Source: Actinomycetospora endophytica
Lineage (GTDB): Bacteria; Actinomycetota; Actinomycetes; Mycobacteriales; Pseudonocardiaceae
Direction of reading: 5' to 3'
DNA length: 64,000 bases
NCBI RefSeq assembly: GCF_021026375.1
Contig: NZ_JAJNDB010000002.1
Location: forward strand, 124,001-188,000
Positions 8,232 to 15,899 of this stretch are shown in pieces. The position numbers and the translations under genes were made by a program. The number at the start of each line of letters is the position of its first letter. Positions within the stretch are counted from its first letter, which is position 1. Below the pieces are notes generated by a model. The model made no database searches and was not told the DNA's origin. It worked only from the letters and a program-made list of their open reading frames with translations.

Positions 8232-9211
8232 CGGCGCCCACCGTCGGCGTCGAAGCCGAGGTCTCCCGCGCCCGGGTGCTCGGCCGACGGCCCGGAGGCG
8301 TGCCGGCCGTTGTGCCCGTTGGTGTAGGCGCCCGCGGGCACCGCGTCGCTGCCGAAGTCCTCCGCGCCGAAGCCGCGCGAGAAGGTGTGGTCGTCCTCGT
8401 AGGCCGGGCCGTCGTCGACCGGGCCGAGTGCCGGCGGGGTCAGGGTGAGGGTCACGTCGGAGGGCTGCCCGGCGCCGACCTCGATCTCACTCGCGACCGG
8501 GGCGTAGCCGCTCGCGGTGATCGTGTAGGTGCCGGGGGCGACCTCGGGGAAGACGAACGTGCCGTCGTCACCGGTGACCGCGGCGCCCACGACGTTGCCG
8601 TCGGAGCCGACCAGGGTGGCCAGCGCCTCGCCGACCGGGCGGCCGCCGGACGCGGAGCGCACGACGCCGGACAGGCGCAGCTGGGTGGCCAGCGCGATGT
8701 CGCGGGTGACGCGGCCCTCGGCCGGGATCTGGACGGTCTCGGCGATCGGCGTGGTGTCCGGGGCGGCGGCGGTGAGCGTGTAGGAGCCCTCGTCGAGGTC
8801 GGCGAAGCGGTACGACCCGTCCGCGTTCGACCGGGCCACTGCGACGACGGTGCCGCGCACGTCGGTGAGCGTGAGGACCACGCCCGCCGTCCCGGCGACC
8901 CCACCCTCGCGCCCGGTCCCGACGGTGCCCTCGAGGGTCGCGCCGCCGCCGGAGAGCCCGACGTCGTGGCGCAGCGGGCGGTCGGACACCGCGACGAGGG
9001 ACGCCTTGGGCTGATGGGTCGACGACGAGCAGATCACCAGGTAGGTGCCGCCCGTCGACGGCGCCAGCTGGTAGTGGCCCCCGTCGTCGGCCACTGCGCG
9101 ATCGAGCTGGTCGCCGGCGAGATCGCAGAGGGTCAGCGCGGCCCCGGGGAGCGGTGCACCGTCCCCTCGCGTCACCCGACCGAAGATCATGATCGGCTGC
9201 TGTCCGTCCAC
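8228..9211 (-). CDS. Free three-repeat carboxypeptidase-regulatory-like protein
   Basis: A 327-residue protein made almost only of three beta-sandwich modules: about 6-90 (GRVTRGDGAPLPGAALTLCD), 91-180 (ADGSYRFADLDEGSYTLTAA) and 181-260 (DDGTFVFPEVAPGTYTITAS). An acidic, His/Gly-rich tail follows. The modules match, in order, the three at the C-terminus of the exporter at 23943-26723: module 1 shares the YLVI/YVVL and PKASLVAVS/PHAELVALD turns, and module 3 shares LTASGYAPV/ITASGYAPV. No signal peptide or membrane helix is seen, so it is likely cytosolic. The GTG at 9211 is chosen over an upstream ATG because GGAGG precedes it and the conserved part starts at once. It heads an operon with yceI. 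Confidence 0.82.
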   Translation of the reverse strand: MDGQQPIMIFGRVTRGDGAPLPGAALTLCDLAGDQLDRAVADDGGHYQLAPSTGGTYLVICSSSTHQPKASLVAVSDRPLRHDVGLSGGGATLEGTVGTGREGGVAGTAGVVLTLTDVRGTVVAVARSNADGSYRFADLDEGSYTLTAAAPDTTPIAETVQIPAEGRVTRDIALATQLRLSGVVRSASGGRPVGEALATLVGSDGNVVGAAVTGDDGTFVFPEVAPGTYTITASGYAPVASEIEVGAGQPSDVTLTLTPPALGPVDDGPAYEDDHTFSRGFGAEDFGSDAVPAGAYTNGHNGRHASGPSAEHPGAGDLGFDADGGRR

Positions 9212-9586
9212 CGTCGCACTCCTCCGCTGTGCCTCGTGGCCCGCGTCCCCGTCGTGAGGTGACCGGCCTGACCAGGTGCCACCGGGTCCCACCGCGGTGC
9301 ACCCGCGAGCCGCGCCGGCCCTTCACTCATCCGACGTCCGAGCGGCCCGCTGATGATCCGGCTCCTCCGACGATGCCCCGTCCGGGACACCCCCGGCTCC
9401 GGTCGGTCGCTTCCCGCTCGGACCCACTGTGCTCGCCCACGCGGGGTGGCGGCCACCCGGACCGTGCCGAACCACCCTCATTTCACTTGAATAGTACAAG
9501 CATTTTGCCGGGGCCGCCCGCACGGGTGGTTCGAACCACGATGATCGACGTGGCGTCGTCCGGACCCCGGGAGGACGCTGATCCCC
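9212..9586. promoter_or_regulatory. Divergent promoter region between module operon and acyl-CoA dehydrogenase
   Basis: A 375-bp gap without a convincing gene. Around 9480-9510 is an unusually AT-rich patch (TTTCACTTGAATAGTACAAG, then CATTTTGCC) containing TTGAAT and TAGTAC, plausible promoter elements for the acyl-CoA dehydrogenase. AGCGGAGGAG on the minus strand is the ribosome site of the module gene. Confidence 0.5.
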
Positions 9587-10882
9587 ATGGCCGCGCCGAC
9601 CGAGTCCCTCGCCCCCGACCGCGCCGGAGCGCCGGCCGGCTCGCCGTTCGACGACCTCCCGCGCCCGCACCTGGAGCTCGACCCGAACACCGCGCACGTC
9701 GCCGACTTCTACTCCTACGCGGAGCTGCTCACCGGCGCCGAGCGCGACCTGCTCCGGCGGGTGCGCGCCTATCTCGCCAGCGACGTCGCGCCGGTGGTCG
9801 ACGAGGCGTGGGCGAACGACGCGTTCCCCACGCAGCTGATCGACGGGTTCGCCGGGCTCGACCTCGCGGGGCTGCCCTACGGCCTCTCCGCCTGGTCGGA
9901 CGAGCCCGCGCGGCGGGTGCTCATGGGGTTCGTCCACGCCGAGGTCGCGCGCGTGGACGCCTCGACGAACAGCTTCCTCGGGGTGCACAGCGGGCTCGCG
10001 ATGGGCTCGATCGACGCCTGCGGCACGCCGGAGCAGCGCGAGCGCTGGCTGCCGCCGATGGCGCGCATGGAGACCATCGGGGCATTCGGGCTGACCGAGC
10101 CGCACGGCGGGTCCGACGTCGCGGGCGGCATGGAGACCACCGCCCGGCGCGACGGCGACGAGTGGATCCTCGACGGCCACAAGCGCTGGATCGGCAACGG
10201 AACCTTCGCCGACGTGCTCGTGATCTGGGCGCGCGATGTGTCCGACGGGGCCGACGGCAAGGCCGTCCGCGGATTCGTCGTCGACCGGGAGACGCCCGGC
10301 GTGAGCACCGCCAAGATCGAGGGCAAGACGGCGCTGCGGATCACCCAGAACGCCGACATCACCCTCGACGGGGTGCGGGTCGGTGGGGACCGGCTGCTCT
10401 CGGGCGGGAAGGGGACGTTCGCCGACGCCGGGGCGGTGCTGCGCCGGACGCGGGGCAACGCGTCGTGGGCGTGCACCGGGGTGCAGATGGCCTCCTACGA
10501 GCTCGCCCTGACCTACGCCAAGGAGCGCGAGCAGTTCGGGCGCCCGATCGCCGGGTTCCAGATGATCCAGGACGCCCTGGTCCAGATGCTCGGGAACACC
10601 ACGGCCTCGATCGGCATGGCCGCCCGCAACGCCCAGCTGATCGACGACGGCGGCGGGTCGGACGCGCACTCGGCGCTGGCGAAGCAGTTCTGCGCCGACC
10701 GGATGCGCGAGACGGTCGCGCTCGGCCGCCAGGTGGTCGGCGGCAACGGGATCATCGTCGGCAACGGCATCGCCCGGTACTTCGCCGACGCCGAGGCCCT
10801 CTACTCCTACGAGGGCACCCGCGAGATGAATACGCTGATCGTCGGCAAGGCCGTCACCGGGCACAGCGCCTTCGTGCACTGA
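9587..10882 (+). CDS. Acyl-CoA dehydrogenase, glutaryl-CoA dehydrogenase-like
   Basis: A 431-residue FAD flavoprotein that would introduce a double bond into an acyl-CoA and pass electrons to ETF. Landmarks are GAFGLTEPHGGSDV (about residues 165-178, flavin/substrate loop), the WIGNGTFAD segment and YAKEREQFGRPIAGFQMIQ (about 305-323). Near the C-terminus, YEGTREMNTLIVGKAVTG has the Glu placed as in the glutaryl-CoA dehydrogenase type, with the YEGT motif. The substrate cannot be fixed from sequence. GGGAGG lies 12 bases before the ATG. The next gene starts 16 bp after the stop, so the two likely form an operon. Confidence 0.87.
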   Translation: MAAPTESLAPDRAGAPAGSPFDDLPRPHLELDPNTAHVADFYSYAELLTGAERDLLRRVRAYLASDVAPVVDEAWANDAFPTQLIDGFAGLDLAGLPYGLSAWSDEPARRVLMGFVHAEVARVDASTNSFLGVHSGLAMGSIDACGTPEQRERWLPPMARMETIGAFGLTEPHGGSDVAGGMETTARRDGDEWILDGHKRWIGNGTFADVLVIWARDVSDGADGKAVRGFVVDRETPGVSTAKIEGKTALRITQNADITLDGVRVGGDRLLSGGKGTFADAGAVLRRTRGNASWACTGVQMASYELALTYAKEREQFGRPIAGFQMIQDALVQMLGNTTASIGMAARNAQLIDDGGGSDAHSALAKQFCADRMRETVALGRQVVGGNGIIVGNGIARYFADAEALYSYEGTREMNTLIVGKAVTGHSAFVH

Positions 10883-10898
10883 TCGCCGAGGAGGCACC

Positions 10899-12236
10899 GT
10901 GTCGCAGCGGGTGGTCGTCGTCGGCGGGGGCTTCGCCGGCGCGGGGGTGGCCCGACGTCTCGAACGCCGCCTCCCCGACGCCGACCTCCGCCTCGTCGCG
11001 CCCGAGGACTACTCGCTCTACCTGCCGCTGCTGCCTCAGGTCGCCGCGGGCGTCATCCCGCCGCCCGCCGCGGTGGTGTCGCTGACCACGCGGCTGGCGA
11101 ACACCACGCTGGTGCCGGGCCGGGCGGTCGGGGTGGACGTCGAGGCACGCCGCGTCGTCGTCGCGAGCATCACCGGGGAGTACGAGGTGCTCGACTACGA
11201 CCGGCTGGTGCTCGCCCCGGGCAGCGTCACCAAGGTCATCGACGTGCCGGGGCTGCGGGAGTACGGCCGCGGCTGCAAGACGCTCGCCGAGGCCGAGTTC
11301 CTGCGTGACCACGTGATGGCGCAGCTCGAGCTCGCCAACGCGTCCTCCGACCCCGCGGAACGGGAACGGCGCTGCCGCTTCGTCGTCGTCGGTGGCGGCT
11401 ACACCGGCGTGGAGACCGCGGCGAACCTGCAGCTCATGACGACGGCCCTCGTCCGCCGGTTCCACCGGCTCGACCCGTCGCTGCTGCGCTGGCACGTCGT
11501 CCAGCACCCGCCCGAGCTCATGCCCGGGCTCGGCGCCCGGCTCGGCGAGGACACCGCCGCGACGCTGCGCTCGCGCGGGGTGCAGGTCGATCTCGGGACG
11601 AGCCTGGTCGAGATCGACGACGGCTCGGCCCGACTCTCCGACGGCCGCACCCTCGCGACGTCGACCGTGATCTGGGCCGCCGGCGTGGCGCCGAGCCCGT
11701 TGATGGGGCGGCTCGGCCTGCCCACGCAGCGGGACCGCCTCGTCGTCGGCGCCGACCTGGCCGTGCCCGGGCACCCCGAGGTGTTCGCCCTCGGCGACTC
11801 GGCCGCGGTCCCCGATCTGGCCGTCGGGCCGGACGCGGTCTGCCCGCCGACCGCCCAGCACGCCACGCGGCAGGCCCCGGTGGCCGCCGCGAACGTCGTC
11901 GCCTCGCTGCAGGGCCGCCCGACGAAGAACTACCGCCACCGCGACCTCGGCCTCGTCGTCGACCTCGGCGGGACCGACGCCGTCGCGAAGCCGTTCGGGA
12001 TCGGCCTCGCCGGGCTGCCCGCCCAGGCGGTCACCCGCGGCTACCACCTGTGGGCGCTGCGGGCCCCGGGCGCGGTCGCGCGGGTGGCGGCGAACTGGGC
12101 GCTGCATGCGGCGGGGATGTCGAACGCGGTGCGGCTCGGGTTCCTCGGCGGGTCGACCGGACGGCTCGCCGAGTTCGAGCACACCGACGGCTACCTCTCC
12201 CCGGAGCAGGTCCGCGAGGTCGTGGCGCGCTCGTGA
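10899..12236 (+). CDS. NAD(P)/FAD-dependent oxidoreductase, type II NADH dehydrogenase-like
   Basis: A 445-residue pyridine nucleotide-disulphide oxidoreductase. Two dinucleotide-binding motifs are visible: VVVVGGGFAGAGVA (residues 5-18, FAD) and FVVVGGGYTGVETA (about 162-175, NADH). TSTVIWAAGV (about 255) and EVFALGDSAAVP (about 295) are also typical. The pattern fits NDH-2, which feeds electrons from NADH to quinone at the membrane face. A C-terminal segment with WALHAAGMSNAVRLGF could form the membrane-contact helices. The GTG start follows GAGGAGG. It lies 16 bp after the acyl-CoA dehydrogenase, which would fit reoxidation of reducing equivalents. Its stop is 1 bp from the convergent vapC stop. 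Confidence 0.85.
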   Translation: MSQRVVVVGGGFAGAGVARRLERRLPDADLRLVAPEDYSLYLPLLPQVAAGVIPPPAAVVSLTTRLANTTLVPGRAVGVDVEARRVVVASITGEYEVLDYDRLVLAPGSVTKVIDVPGLREYGRGCKTLAEAEFLRDHVMAQLELANASSDPAERERRCRFVVVGGGYTGVETAANLQLMTTALVRRFHRLDPSLLRWHVVQHPPELMPGLGARLGEDTAATLRSRGVQVDLGTSLVEIDDGSARLSDGRTLATSTVIWAAGVAPSPLMGRLGLPTQRDRLVVGADLAVPGHPEVFALGDSAAVPDLAVGPDAVCPPTAQHATRQAPVAAANVVASLQGRPTKNYRHRDLGLVVDLGGTDAVAKPFGIGLAGLPAQAVTRGYHLWALRAPGAVARVAANWALHAAGMSNAVRLGFLGGSTGRLAEFEHTDGYLSPEQVREVVARS

Positions 12237-12237
12237 A

Positions 12238-12639
12238 TCACCCGGCGCCGGGGGCCTCGACCGGGAGTCCCTGTTCCCGCGCGTGGGCGGCGAGACGAGG
12301 GTCGTAGGTGACGAAGCCGTCGAGCTCCGTGCCCGCGACGACGGCCGCGGTCGCGAGGTGGATCGCGTCGAGGGTGCGCAGGTGCTCGCCCGGGAGCGAC
12401 GCGGCCGTCGCCCGCACGACCTCGTCCAGCTCGCACCGGTTCAGGCGGGCCAGGAGGGCCGGGACCGCCGCGAGCGTCGTCGGGGCCGCGCGGAGGAGCG
12501 CTCGTGACAGCTCGACCTCGGCGATCACCGAGGTCAGCCATGGAACCGTCGTCCGGTCGTCGAGCCAGTCGATGAGCTCGTCGGTCTCCGGCTCGTGGCG
12601 GATCAGCTTCACCAGGGCCGCGGTGTCGAGGTAGAGCAT
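12238..12639 (-). CDS. vapC: VapC-type PIN-domain ribonuclease toxin
   Basis: A 133-residue PIN-domain protein, expected to be a toxin that cleaves RNA in the cytosol. The acidic residues of the PIN active site are visible: Asp5 in LYLDTAALVK, Glu41/Glu43 in IAEVELSRA, Asp91 in LDAIHLATA and Asp113 in VTYDPRLA. The gene overlaps the antitoxin gene upstream by one base (TGATG), the normal arrangement for translational coupling. It converges on the NDH-2-like gene with virtually no gap. The exact RNA target cannot be read from sequence. Confidence 0.9.
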   Translation of the reverse strand: MLYLDTAALVKLIRHEPETDELIDWLDDRTTVPWLTSVIAEVELSRALLRAAPTTLAAVPALLARLNRCELDEVVRATAASLPGEHLRTLDAIHLATAAVVAGTELDGFVTYDPRLAAHAREQGLPVEAPGAG

Positions 12640-12911
12640 CAGCCGCGCTCGTCGTCGCGCAGCTCCCGCAGCAGTGCTCCGGCGTCGAGCTCGGGCCGCA
12701 CCGGACCGCCCGGACGGGGCAGCGGTCCGTGCAGCGTCGGCGGACGGACGCGACCGGACGTCACGAGGTCGGCCAGCGCGGCCGGGACCGCCGGGGTCAG
12801 GTAGGCCACGACCTGGCCGCGCTCGGTGACCGCCAGGTGCTCGCCGGCCTTGACCCGGGCGAGCACGCCCGCGGTGTCCTGGTTGAGCGTGCGGACGGGG
12901 ACCTCGGCCAT
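12639..12911 (-). CDS. vapB: VapB-type antitoxin (Phd/YefM-like)
   Basis: A 90-residue antitoxin. The N-terminal half (VPVRTLNQDTAGVLARVKAG, then EHLAVTERGQVVAYLTP) is the Phd/YefM DNA-binding fold found in many VapB partners. The C-terminal half, rich in Pro and charged residues (residues 55-90), would wrap the VapC toxin. It lies directly upstream of vapC with a one-base overlap. Tandem 11-bp repeats immediately upstream of the ATG probably form the autoregulatory operator. The whole pair sits between a ClC operon and an oxidoreductase operon. Confidence 0.88.
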   Translation of the reverse strand: MAEVPVRTLNQDTAGVLARVKAGEHLAVTERGQVVAYLTPAVPAALADLVTSGRVRPPTLHGPLPRPGGPVRPELDAGALLRELRDDERG

Positions 12912-12916
12912 GGGAC

Positions 12917-12938
12917 GATAGTACTACGGACGTACTAC
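12917..12938 (-). promoter_or_regulatory. Probable vapBC operator
   Basis: Two tandem 11-bp units share GTACTAC (12921-12927 and 12932-12938), and AGTAC/GTACT inverted halves are embedded. The site touches the end of the ClC gene and begins 6 bp before the vapB start, a typical place for VapBC autorepression. This is inferred from position and repeat structure. Confidence 0.5.
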
Positions 12939-14296
12939 TTCCGGTCCCCGTCGAGTGGTTCCGACGACGACGGCGGCGGGAGCGGATCCGGGGCGCCGAC
13001 CGCCGCCTCGCCGAGACCCGCGGTGTAGGTCGAGCGGGGCTCGATGAGCCGCGCGATGAGCGTGCCGAGGACCGCGGCGAGGGCGATCGGGACCAGCAGG
13101 CCCGTGCCTGCGTGGGTCAGTTCCAGCAGCAGCACGACGGTGGACAGCGGCGCCTGCAAGGCCGCGGCGAGGAACGCCGCGCCGCCCACCAGCGCGTACG
13201 CTCCGGCCGCGCTGCCCGGCCACAGCGCCGCCCACGGGATCCCGAGCGTGGCCCCGAGCAGCGTGCCGGTCGCGAGGGTCGGGGTGAACAGCCCGCCGGA
13301 GGCCCCGCTGCGCAGCGACGCCGCGGTCGCCAACGGCTTGAGCACTGTCAGCGCCACGAGCAGCCCCAGGGATCCACTGCCGTCGAGCACCAGCTGGACC
13401 GGGCCCTTGCCGTTGCCGAGCAGCTCGGGGAACGGGATCGCGAGGGCGCCGATCGCGGTGAACACGGCCGTCGTCGCGAGCGGCAGGCGCCACCCGGTGG
13501 GCCGGGATCGCCGGGACCAGGCCACCAGCCGCACGAATCCGACGGCGGCGACCCCGCCCACCGGTGCCGCCACCACGGCGAAGACGATCACGGACGCGCT
13601 CGGGGCCAGGGCCGGGAACGTGTAGACCGGGCGGTCGCCGATCACCACCCAGGCGGCACAGACGGCCAGCAGCGACGTCACCGCGGCGGGGATCACGAGC
13701 GGCAGCGACAGCGATCCGAGCAGCACCTCGAGGGTGAACAGCGCGCCCCCGAACGGCACGTCGTAGACGGCGGCCAGCCCCGCGCCGGCGCCGCACGCGA
13801 TGATCAGCCGCCGCTGCTCGGCCGTCAGCCCGGCGAGCTCGGACAGTCGTGACCCGATCGCCGCGGCCACCTCACGGGGCGCGCCCTCCCGCCCGAGCGA
13901 GGCCCCCATCCCGACGATGACGATCTGCAGCACGCCGTCGAGCGCCGTCCGCCGCAGGCGCATCCGGCCGTCCGGGCTCCACACCGACGCCGAGACCCCC
14001 GACGCCCGGCCGAGCCGGCGGCTGACCGGCCCGCGCAGCAGCCACCAGCCGAGCCCCGCGATCAGGCCGGCGAGGAAGAGCACGAGCAGCCGCCGCCACC
14101 ACGGCGCCCGCTCGACGCCGATGAGGAACGTCGCCTCGGTGTAGCCGAAGGCGGTGTGCTGGACCAGGTAGAGGAGCAGCGTCAGCGCACCGCCGGCGAG
14201 CCCGGCCCCGATCCCGGTGAGCAGCACGACGGCCCAGAACCGCGGCGCGAGGCTGACCTGGCCGCCGGGGCTGTCGGGGACGTTCGGCTGCAGCAC
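12935..14296 (-). CDS. ClC-family chloride channel or Cl-/H+ antiporter
   Basis: A 453-residue polytopic membrane protein of the ClC family. GREGAPREVAAAIGS (about residues 134-148) is the G(K/R)EGP selectivity-filter helix, and SGGLFTPTLATG (about 330-341) is the GxFxP motif. The gating-glutamate position in GREGAP is present. Bacterial ClCs act as channels or 2Cl-/H+ exchangers and often serve acid resistance. The N-terminal GSGxP motif is degenerate here (RLGRASGVS), so function may differ. A GTG start lies 3 bp after the stop of a DUF202 gene, so it is the last gene of a three-gene minus-strand operon. The C-terminal tail is Pro/Ser-rich. Confidence 0.87.
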   Translation of the reverse strand: MLQPNVPDSPGGQVSLAPRFWAVVLLTGIGAGLAGGALTLLLYLVQHTAFGYTEATFLIGVERAPWWRRLLVLFLAGLIAGLGWWLLRGPVSRRLGRASGVSASVWSPDGRMRLRRTALDGVLQIVIVGMGASLGREGAPREVAAAIGSRLSELAGLTAEQRRLIIACGAGAGLAAVYDVPFGGALFTLEVLLGSLSLPLVIPAAVTSLLAVCAAWVVIGDRPVYTFPALAPSASVIVFAVVAAPVGGVAAVGFVRLVAWSRRSRPTGWRLPLATTAVFTAIGALAIPFPELLGNGKGPVQLVLDGSGSLGLLVALTVLKPLATAASLRSGASGGLFTPTLATGTLLGATLGIPWAALWPGSAAGAYALVGGAAFLAAALQAPLSTVVLLLELTHAGTGLLVPIALAAVLGTLIARLIEPRSTYTAGLGEAAVGAPDPLPPPSSSEPLDGDRK

Positions 14297-14299
14297 GGA

Positions 14300-14617
14300 C
14301 TACCCGACCAGCGCGACGCCGGAGATCACGGCGAGGACCACCACCGACCAGCCGAGCAGCGGGACCGCCCGGCGGGCCGCCAGTGGGTCGGGGAGCGGGC
14401 CGTGGCGCAGGACCCGGGTGCGGTGGCGGCCGTAGAGCGCGGTCGCGATCGCGATGACGAGGGCCAGGCCCGCCGGGACGAGCGCGAGCGTCACCTCGGC
14501 GTGCGAGATCTCCCGGGCGGCGAGCAGGGCGGCGTTGCCGATGAACCCCAGCGACGTCCGGCTCCAGGCGAGCCCGGTGCGCTCGGCCTGCAGTCCGGCG
14601 TCGGACGGACTGGTCAC
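14300..14617 (-). CDS. DUF202 small membrane protein (second of pair)
   Basis: A 105-residue protein with the DUF202 signature LQAERTGLAWSRTSLGF at residues 9-25, followed by hydrophobic helices (ALVPAGLALVIAIATALYG, and LLGWSVVVLAVISGVALVG at the C-terminus). The family (YidH/YidG) is of unknown function. The GTG start at 14617 overlaps the stop of the upstream DUF202 gene by 4 bp, and the ClC gene begins 3 bp after its stop. The three are therefore almost certainly one operon. The start is set by the overlap; longer open frames upstream are out of context. Confidence 0.82.
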   Translation of the reverse strand: MTSPSDAGLQAERTGLAWSRTSLGFIGNAALLAAREISHAEVTLALVPAGLALVIAIATALYGRHRTRVLRHGPLPDPLAARRAVPLLGWSVVVLAVISGVALVG

Positions 14618-15003
14618 GTGACGCCGCGCAGCACGATCAGCACGAACCCGAACAGCGCCAGCACGACGAGGCCGGCGGCCATCAGCCAGGGGACGCGCTG
14701 GACGGGCAGCGGGCGGTCGCGCCGGATGGCGGTCTCCACCGAGCGCCAGCGCAGCACCCCGGACGCCGCGGCGACCACGGCCAGCGCGGCCAGCAGGCCA
14801 CCGGTCACCGCCCGGGCCCCGGGGATCGTGAACGACGGCACCAGCTGGACGACGGCGACCCCGGCGGCGAGCAGTGAGAGCGAGGTCCGGAGCCAGGCGA
14901 GGAAGGTGCGCTCGTTGGCGAGGGTGAAGCGGTAGTCGGGTTCCCGCTCGTCGTCGGGCTCCCCGTCGTCGTTCTCCGACCCGGCCGCACCGGCCCCGGT
15001 CAT
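14614..15003 (-). CDS. DUF202 small membrane protein (first of pair, YidH-like)
   Basis: A 129-residue protein. An acidic cytosolic N-terminus (ENDDGEPDDEREPD) precedes the DUF202 signature FTLANERTFLAWLRTSLSL (about residues 26-44). Three hydrophobic helices follow. The arrangement matches YidH. The ATG start has GGAGGG six bases upstream. It heads the minus-strand operon DUF202-DUF202-ClC. Pairing of two DUF202 genes is common (YidG/YidH), but the link to a ClC channel suggests a role in membrane ion balance, which is an inference. Confidence 0.84.
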   Translation of the reverse strand: MTGAGAAGSENDDGEPDDEREPDYRFTLANERTFLAWLRTSLSLLAAGVAVVQLVPSFTIPGARAVTGGLLAALAVVAAASGVLRWRSVETAIRRDRPLPVQRVPWLMAAGLVVLALFGFVLIVLRGVT

Positions 15004-15196
15004 CCGCTGCCCTCCCGCCCTCGACGATCACCGCGCCGTGCCACGCGGCGCCCCAGGATGGCGCCAGTCGGTCCCGGACGCCACGGCGTCTTCGGCCTCT
15101 CCGCGGGCGTCACGCCGCCGGCCCCGCCGGTCGCCGGGTCGGAACTCGGTAAGAGAACGCCGCGGACCGTTGGGCGGGGCGGTCGGGCTCGGCAGC

Positions 15197-15772
15197 ATGC
15201 GACCGGTGTCGACCATCGACGGCCTTCCCGCCCACGTCCTGCTGGTCCATGCGGTGGTGGTGCTCGTCCCGCTGAGCGCCCTGCTGCTCGTGCTGGTCGC
15301 GCTGTGGCCCGCGGCGCGGTACCGGCTCGTCTGGCCGGCGCTGGTCCTGACCCTCCTCGCCCTCGTCGCGGTGCCCCTGACCACCGACGCGGGCGAGTGG
15401 CTCGAGCACCACGTGGCGCGCTCGGCGCTGGTGCACACCCACACCGAGCTCGGCGACACGATGCTCCCGTGGGTGATCGGCCTGGCGGTCGTGGCCGTGG
15501 TGCTCGCGGCGCGGCACGTGCTGGACGTCCGGGACCGGGCGCGGCGCGAGGGCCCCGGCGCCGCCCTCGCGCCCGAGACGGCCCGGGCGACCCCGCCGGG
15601 CGGGACGGTCGCGACGATCGTGATCGCGGTGCTCACCGTGGTCCTCGCCCTCGGGTCCGTCGTCACCGTCTACCGGATCGGGGAGTCCGGCGCGCGGGCC
15701 GCGTGGACGGGGAGGTTCAGCGAGCAGTCGCAGCCGCTGCCGGGCGGTCCCCCACCCTCCGGCGGGGGCTGA
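15197..15772 (+). CDS. DUF2231 family membrane protein
   Basis: A 191-residue protein with four predicted membrane helices. The opening IDGLPAHVLLVHAVVVLVPL (residues 7-26) is typical of DUF2231, where conserved His residues precede and enter the first helix. ARSALVHTHTELGDTMLPWV (about 75-94) is the second conserved His-rich segment. Conserved histidines raise the possibility of haem or metal binding, but no function is established. The C-terminus is Pro/Gly-rich. The ATG lacks a clear ribosome site. It is divergent from the DUF202-ClC operon. Confidence 0.75.
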   Translation: MRPVSTIDGLPAHVLLVHAVVVLVPLSALLLVLVALWPAARYRLVWPALVLTLLALVAVPLTTDAGEWLEHHVARSALVHTHTELGDTMLPWVIGLAVVAVVLAARHVLDVRDRARREGPGAALAPETARATPPGGTVATIVIAVLTVVLALGSVVTVYRIGESGARAAWTGRFSEQSQPLPGGPPPSGGG

Positions 15773-15878
15773 CGCCCGGCGGCGACGACCGGTGACGACG
15801 GCGGGGGTACGCGCACGTCCGGCCCGGCCCGCCGTACGGTCGGCACCGACGGGGACGACGGGTCGAGGAGGCAGCACG

Positions 15879-15899
15879 GTGAGGCGGTCGGGCGCGTGA
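15879..15899 (+). CDS. Possible six-codon leader ORF before the DMT transporter
   Basis: GAGGAGG at 15865-15871 is ideally spaced for a GTG at 15879. That frame encodes only MRRSGA and stops at a TGA which overlaps the GTG of the transporter (GTGA). The transporter start itself has no ribosome site of its own, so translation may be coupled through this leader. It could instead reflect a wrong start for the transporter. Confidence 0.4.
   Translation: MRRSGA

Noticed and set aside
9212-9586. Short open frames in the divergent promoter region
   Set aside because: They lack ribosome sites and good codon use, and one of them only extends the acyl-CoA dehydrogenase or module gene upstream.
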